Assembly (NCBI GenBank): GCA_902803155.1 | Contig: CADCOU010000121.1 | Span: 1 to 17,140, forward strand | Length of the DNA stretch: 17,140 bases | Origin: an uncultured Lachnospiraceae bacterium | GTDB lineage: Bacteria; Bacillota; Clostridia; Lachnospirales; Lachnospiraceae | Direction of reading: 5' to 3' | The notes under the pieces: model-generated | Database searches by the model: none | What the model was told of the DNA's origin: nothing | The model's input: the letters and a program-made list of their open reading frames with translations, nothing else | Shown here: in pieces, positions 13,955 to 17,140 of the stretch | How the letters are laid out: each line of letters starts with the position of its first letter | Position numbering within the stretch: position 1 is the first letter of the stretch | Position numbers and translations under genes: made by a program

Positions 13955-14452
13955 ATGGGAAAACTCAATGAAGTTGCTGAAAAACAGATTCGGGAGATCT
14001 GCGGGCGTTATAAAGATGAGAAGACGCCGCTGATGATCATCCTCAGTGACATTCAGAATGAGTACGGTTACATCCCGCTTGAGGTGCAGGAGGTTGTCTC
14101 CGAAGAGACGGGCATTCCTGTAGCCGAGATCTACGGTGTGGTAACGTTCTACTCTTTCTTCTCACTGCTCCCGAAGGGCAAATATGTCATCGGCTGCTGC
14201 CTCGGAACGGCATGCTATGTCAAGGGCGGCCAGCAGGTAATTGACAAGTTTTCCGAACTGCTCGGGATCAAACCCGGCGAGACAACCAAGGACGGACTGT
14301 TCACACTGGACGCGCTGCGCTGCATCGGTGCCTGCGGTATCGCACCCGCGGTTACGATCAATGGCAAGGTGTATCCGAAGATGTCCGCAGCTGCGGTAAA
14401 AGGTGTGGTTGACGAATACCTGAATGCCGAGAAAGCAGGTGAAACAGCATGA
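13955..14452 (+). CDS. hydC: [FeFe] hydrogenase/NADH subunit, NuoE-like [2Fe-2S] protein
   Basis: This 165-residue soluble subunit carries the thioredoxin-fold [2Fe-2S] domain of the NuoE family. Cluster ligands are C-x4-C at Cys82/Cys87 in CLGTACYVKGG and C-x3-C at Cys123/Cys127 in LRCIGACGIAP. The N-terminal helix bundle (EYGYIPLEVQEVVSEE) is typical. In soluble hydrogenases it passes electrons next to the NuoF-like flavin subunit. It is also called HndA in Desulfovibrio nomenclature. AAGGAGGTG (13936-13944) lies 10 nt before the ATG. The hydB ATG overlaps its stop in an ATGA arrangement, so translation is coupled. NuoE from respiratory complex I is ruled out by the absence of other nuo genes and by the hydA gene downstream. 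Confidence 0.92.
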   Translation: MGKLNEVAEKQIREICGRYKDEKTPLMIILSDIQNEYGYIPLEVQEVVSEETGIPVAEIYGVVTFYSFFSLLPKGKYVIGCCLGTACYVKGGQQVIDKFSELLGIKPGETTKDGLFTLDALRCIGACGIAPAVTINGKVYPKMSAAAVKGVVDEYLNAEKAGETA

Positions 14453-16332
14453 TCAAAACAGAGACTCAGTTAAATGAAAAGATTGAAGTATGTTCCAAGT
14501 GCCTGGATGACAAGCTGGCCGGCAAGGACGGAAAGCGTCACATCGTGCTCTGCGGCGGTACCGGATGTCTTTCCAACAACTCCACCGAGATCATGCACAA
14601 ATTTGAAGAGATCCTGAAGGAGAAAGGCCTGGATGAGAAGGTAACTGTCAATCAGGTTGGCTGCTTCGGATTCTGCTCCCAGGGCCCCTTTGTCAAGATC
14701 TATCCGGAAGATACCCTGTATCGTCTGGTCCATATCGAGGATGTGGAAGAGATCATCGCGAGCGACATCGAAGGCGGTGTCGTCGTAGAACGCCTCCTGT
14801 ATGAAGAGCCCTCCACCGGTGAGAAGGTTTCCAAGCAGGAAGACATCAATTTCTATAAGAAGCAGCGCCGTGTCGCACTGCATGGCTGCGGCGTTATCAA
14901 TCCGGAAGACATCAATGAAGCCCTCGGCATGGGTGCTTTCCAGGGACTGAAGAGAGCTCTGTCCATGGATCGTCAGGCTGTCATCGATGAAGTGCTCGCA
15001 TCGGGCATCAGAGGCCGCGGCGGCGCAGGCTTCCCGACCGGACGCAAATGGCAGTTCGCATACAACTCACAGGGTGATGAGAAGTATGTGGTATGTAACG
15101 GTGACGAGGGCGACCCGGGTGCATTCATGGATCGTTCCATCCTCGAGGGCAATCCGCTCGGCGTTATCGAAGGCATGATGATCGCAGGTTATGCGATCGG
15201 CGCACAGAATGGTTATTTCTATGTACGTGCAGAGTATCCGATCGCGGTCGGACGTCTGCGTAAGGCCATCGCACAGGCCAGAGAGATCGGACTTCTCGGC
15301 GAGAACATCCTCGGTTCCGGATTCAGCTTTGACTGCCACCTGAGACTCGGCGCAGGCGCGTTTGTCTGCGGTGAAGAGACTGCTCTTCTCAACTCGATCG
15401 AGGGCAAGAGAGGCATGCCGAGACCCAGACCGCCTTTCCCGGCAGTGAAGGGTCTGTGGGGCAAGCCCACCATCATCAATAACGTTGAGACACTGGCGTG
15501 CATTCCGTTCATCCTGAGAGAAGGCGCGGAAGAGTTTGCAAAGGTCGGTACCGAGCGCTCGAAGGGCACCAAGGTGTTCGCACTCGGCGGCAAGGTCAAT
15601 AATGTCGGCCTGGTCGAGGTCCCGATGGGAACGACGCTCCGCGAGCTGATCTATGATATCGGCGGCGGCATCCCGAACGGCAAGAAGTTCAAGGCGATCC
15701 AGACAGGCGGTCCGTCCGGCGGATGCCTTACGGAAGAATTCCTCGACGAGCCGATCGACTTCGATAACCTGGTAGCAAAGGGCTCCATGATGGGCTCCGG
15801 CGGTGCGATCGTCATGGACGAAGACAACTGCATGGTCGATGTCGCGAAGTTCTATATGGAATTCATCTGCGACGAGTCCTGCGGTAAGTGCTCACCCTGC
15901 CGTATCGGCACAAAGCGCATGCTTGAGATCCTGACCAGGATCACCGAGGGCAGAGGCACGATGGAAGATCTGGACGCACTGGATGAGCTGAGCAAGACCT
16001 GTAAGGCGAATTCACTCTGCGCACTCGGCCAGACAGCGTCGAACCCGATCACTTCCACCCTGACTCATTTCAGGGATGAGTATCTGGCACACATCAACGA
16101 CAAGAAGTGCCCGGCTCATGTCTGCAAGAACCTGATGGAATATCATATCGATCCTGATAAATGTGTCGGCTGCGGCAGATGCGCGAAGGGATGTCCTGCA
16201 GGCTGCATCACGAAGAGTGATTACACTGCGCCCGGACACAAGCTGCCGTCCTACGTCATTGATGCAACGAAGTGCGTGAAGTGCGGTGCTTGTATCGGCA
16301 CCTGCAAGCTCGGCGCCATCGAGAAGAGATAA
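14449..16332 (+). CDS. hydB: [FeFe] hydrogenase NAD/FMN subunit, NuoF-like
   Basis: This 627-residue subunit is where NAD(H) is expected to react. From N to C there is a thioredoxin-like [2Fe-2S] domain (Cys35, Cys40, Cys72, Cys76), then the NuoF core with the FMN/NAD loop GRGGAGFPTGRKW (189-201) and CNGDEGDPGAF. A [4Fe-4S] site is formed by ESCGKCSPCRIG (Cys478, 481, 484) plus Cys524. A C-terminal two-[4Fe-4S] ferredoxin domain follows (Cys572/575/578/582 and Cys609/612/615/619). This extended form, also called HndC, is that of NAD(P)-linked and electron-bifurcating hydrogenases. It is longer than complex I NuoF (about 440). The ATG overlaps the hydC stop by 4 bp. The 3' neighbour is hydA, 15 bp away. 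Codon choice is strongly biased (AAG, GGC, CTC frequent), which suggests high expression. Confidence 0.95.
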   Translation: MIKTETQLNEKIEVCSKCLDDKLAGKDGKRHIVLCGGTGCLSNNSTEIMHKFEEILKEKGLDEKVTVNQVGCFGFCSQGPFVKIYPEDTLYRLVHIEDVEEIIASDIEGGVVVERLLYEEPSTGEKVSKQEDINFYKKQRRVALHGCGVINPEDINEALGMGAFQGLKRALSMDRQAVIDEVLASGIRGRGGAGFPTGRKWQFAYNSQGDEKYVVCNGDEGDPGAFMDRSILEGNPLGVIEGMMIAGYAIGAQNGYFYVRAEYPIAVGRLRKAIAQAREIGLLGENILGSGFSFDCHLRLGAGAFVCGEETALLNSIEGKRGMPRPRPPFPAVKGLWGKPTIINNVETLACIPFILREGAEEFAKVGTERSKGTKVFALGGKVNNVGLVEVPMGTTLRELIYDIGGGIPNGKKFKAIQTGGPSGGCLTEEFLDEPIDFDNLVAKGSMMGSGGAIVMDEDNCMVDVAKFYMEFICDESCGKCSPCRIGTKRMLEILTRITEGRGTMEDLDALDELSKTCKANSLCALGQTASNPITSTLTHFRDEYLAHINDKKCPAHVCKNLMEYHIDPDKCVGCGRCAKGCPAGCITKSDYTAPGHKLPSYVIDATKCVKCGACIGTCKLGAIEKR

Positions 16333-16347
16333 CTAAGGAGGAGAGAT

Positions 16348-17140
16348 ATGTCAACAGTAAATATCAAAATCGAGGGAATACCCTATCAGGTAGAAGCTGG
16401 ATTGACGATTCTGGAAGCCGCCAAGGCCTGCGGATATGAGATCCCTTCTCTTTGTACATTCAACCACGGGGAATGCAACGTCGGCTCCTGCCGTGTCTGC
16501 CTTGTAGAGGCGACCGGTGCCAGAGGCCTGGTAGCCAGCTGCGTATACCCGGTCGCGGAAGGCATGGAGATCCGCATCTCCGGCCAGGCTGCAGTGGAAG
16601 CAAGACGCCGCAGCGTAGAGCTGCTCCTGTCCAACCACAACAAGAACTGCCAGCAGTGCGACAAGAACGGCAAGTGCGAACTGCTTCATGTGGCGAAGCT
16701 GACCGGCGCAAGGGATGGCGCGTTCGAAGGCGAACAGTCCGAGACACACCTTGATTTCCTGGCTCCGGGTCTTGTCAGAGACACTTCCAAGTGCGTGCTC
16801 TGCGGCAGATGTATCGCAAGATGCCAGAACGCTCACGGTCTTGGGATCCTCGGCTTCGAGAACAGGGGATTCCGCACCTTTGTCGGCCCGGCAGAGAACC
16901 GCAGCTTCGCGGATTCACCGTGTATCCAGTGCGGACAGTGCGTCAACGTATGTCCGACCGGCGCTCTGATGGAGCACTCCGAGATCGACAAGATCGACGC
17001 GGCATTCCGCGCAGGCAAGCATGTGATCGCACAGGCAGCTCCGGCAGTCCGTGCGGCACTCGGCGAAGAGTTCGACTATCCGGTCGGCACACCTGTGACC
17101 GGCAAGATGGCGGCTGCTATGCGCCGTCTCGGATTCGAGC
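16348..17140 (+). CDS. hydA: [FeFe] hydrogenase catalytic subunit, 5' part (cut by window end)
   Basis: The frame is open from ATG 16348 to the window edge, giving 264 complete codons. The N-terminal [2Fe-2S] ferredoxin domain has Cys36, Cys48, Cys51 and Cys65. Next is the His-ligated [4Fe-4S] motif H-x3-C-x2-C-x5-C (His97, Cys101, Cys104, Cys110). A two-[4Fe-4S] ferredoxin domain follows (Cys149/152/155/159 and Cys192/195/198/202). The start of the H-cluster domain is then visible (QAAPAVRAALGEEF, then GTPVTGKMAAAMRRLGF). The H-cluster cysteines (TSCCPxW and others) are beyond the edge. This is the long HydA/HndD form that reduces protons or oxidises H2 using electrons from the HydBC partners. 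AAGGAGG (16335-16341) is 6 nt upstream of the ATG. It could in principle be a related sensory or formate-linked homologue, but the operon argues for the NAD-linked enzyme. Confidence 0.93.
   Translation, partial: MSTVNIKIEGIPYQVEAGLTILEAAKACGYEIPSLCTFNHGECNVGSCRVCLVEATGARGLVASCVYPVAEGMEIRISGQAAVEARRRSVELLLSNHNKNCQQCDKNGKCELLHVAKLTGARDGAFEGEQSETHLDFLAPGLVRDTSKCVLCGRCIARCQNAHGLGILGFENRGFRTFVGPAENRSFADSPCIQCGQCVNVCPTGALMEHSEIDKIDAAFRAGKHVIAQAAPAVRAALGEEFDYPVGTPVTGKMAAAMRRLGFE

Noticed and set aside
1..17140. tRNA or rRNA genes, CRISPR arrays, insertion sequences or attachment sites
   Set aside because: No clover-leaf or TTCRANNCC patterns, regular repeats with spacers, transposase genes or flanking terminal repeats were recognised; noncoding DNA is limited to the short gaps described.

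Overview
The window looks like a piece of a chromosome from a strictly anaerobic, Gram-positive Clostridia-type bacterium (Lachnospiraceae-like, inferred, not proven). The reasons are strong AGGAGG ribosome sites, short intergenic gaps, a moderate G+C content, a KamA-family radical SAM enzyme and an NAD-linked [FeFe] hydrogenase operon. All complete genes read on the + strand. The only minus-strand gene is the first 15 codons of an amidohydrolase at the left edge.

Layout. (1) 1-180: divergent promoter region between the amidohydrolase fragment and a small alpha/beta hydrolase. (2) 180-2114: alpha/beta hydrolase plus an FGGY sugar kinase resembling sedoheptulokinase, probably one transcript ending at a hairpin near 2200-2220. 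(3) 2260-3674: a monocistronic KamA-family radical SAM/PLP aminomutase gene with its own promoter, a roughly 160-nt leader and a strong terminator hairpin. (4) 3709-4950: a polytopic membrane protein with a DUF218/YdcF domain. (5) 5016-13792: seven tightly packed genes forming the most interesting part. These are an ABCG-like ATPase with an N-terminal membrane domain, its ABC-2 permease with a large loop, an unrecognised acidic protein, a response regulator with a winged-helix output domain, a very short HlyD-like adaptor, a C39-peptidase ABC exporter and a second ABC exporter. The last three are recognisable as the export module of an NHLM/NHLP-type peptide system. (6) 13824-17140: promoter, leader hairpin and the hydC-hydB-hydA operon for a multi-cluster [FeFe] hydrogenase, with hydA cut by the window end.

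How they may work together. In region 5 the C39 domain keeps a complete Cys-His-Asp triad, so it should cleave double-glycine-type leaders. The adaptor and second exporter would form the rest of the export machine. No leader peptide, no modifying enzyme and no sensor kinase is visible, so the cargo and signal are unknown. The adaptor lacks the coiled-coil/lipoyl part of normal HlyD proteins, and the exporter pair sits with a separate ABCG-like pump. Together this looks like a compact, monoderm-adapted variant and is the best candidate here for an undescribed system. In region 6 the hydrogenase subunits carry the cluster set expected of a trimeric NAD(H)/ferredoxin-linked, possibly electron-bifurcating enzyme.
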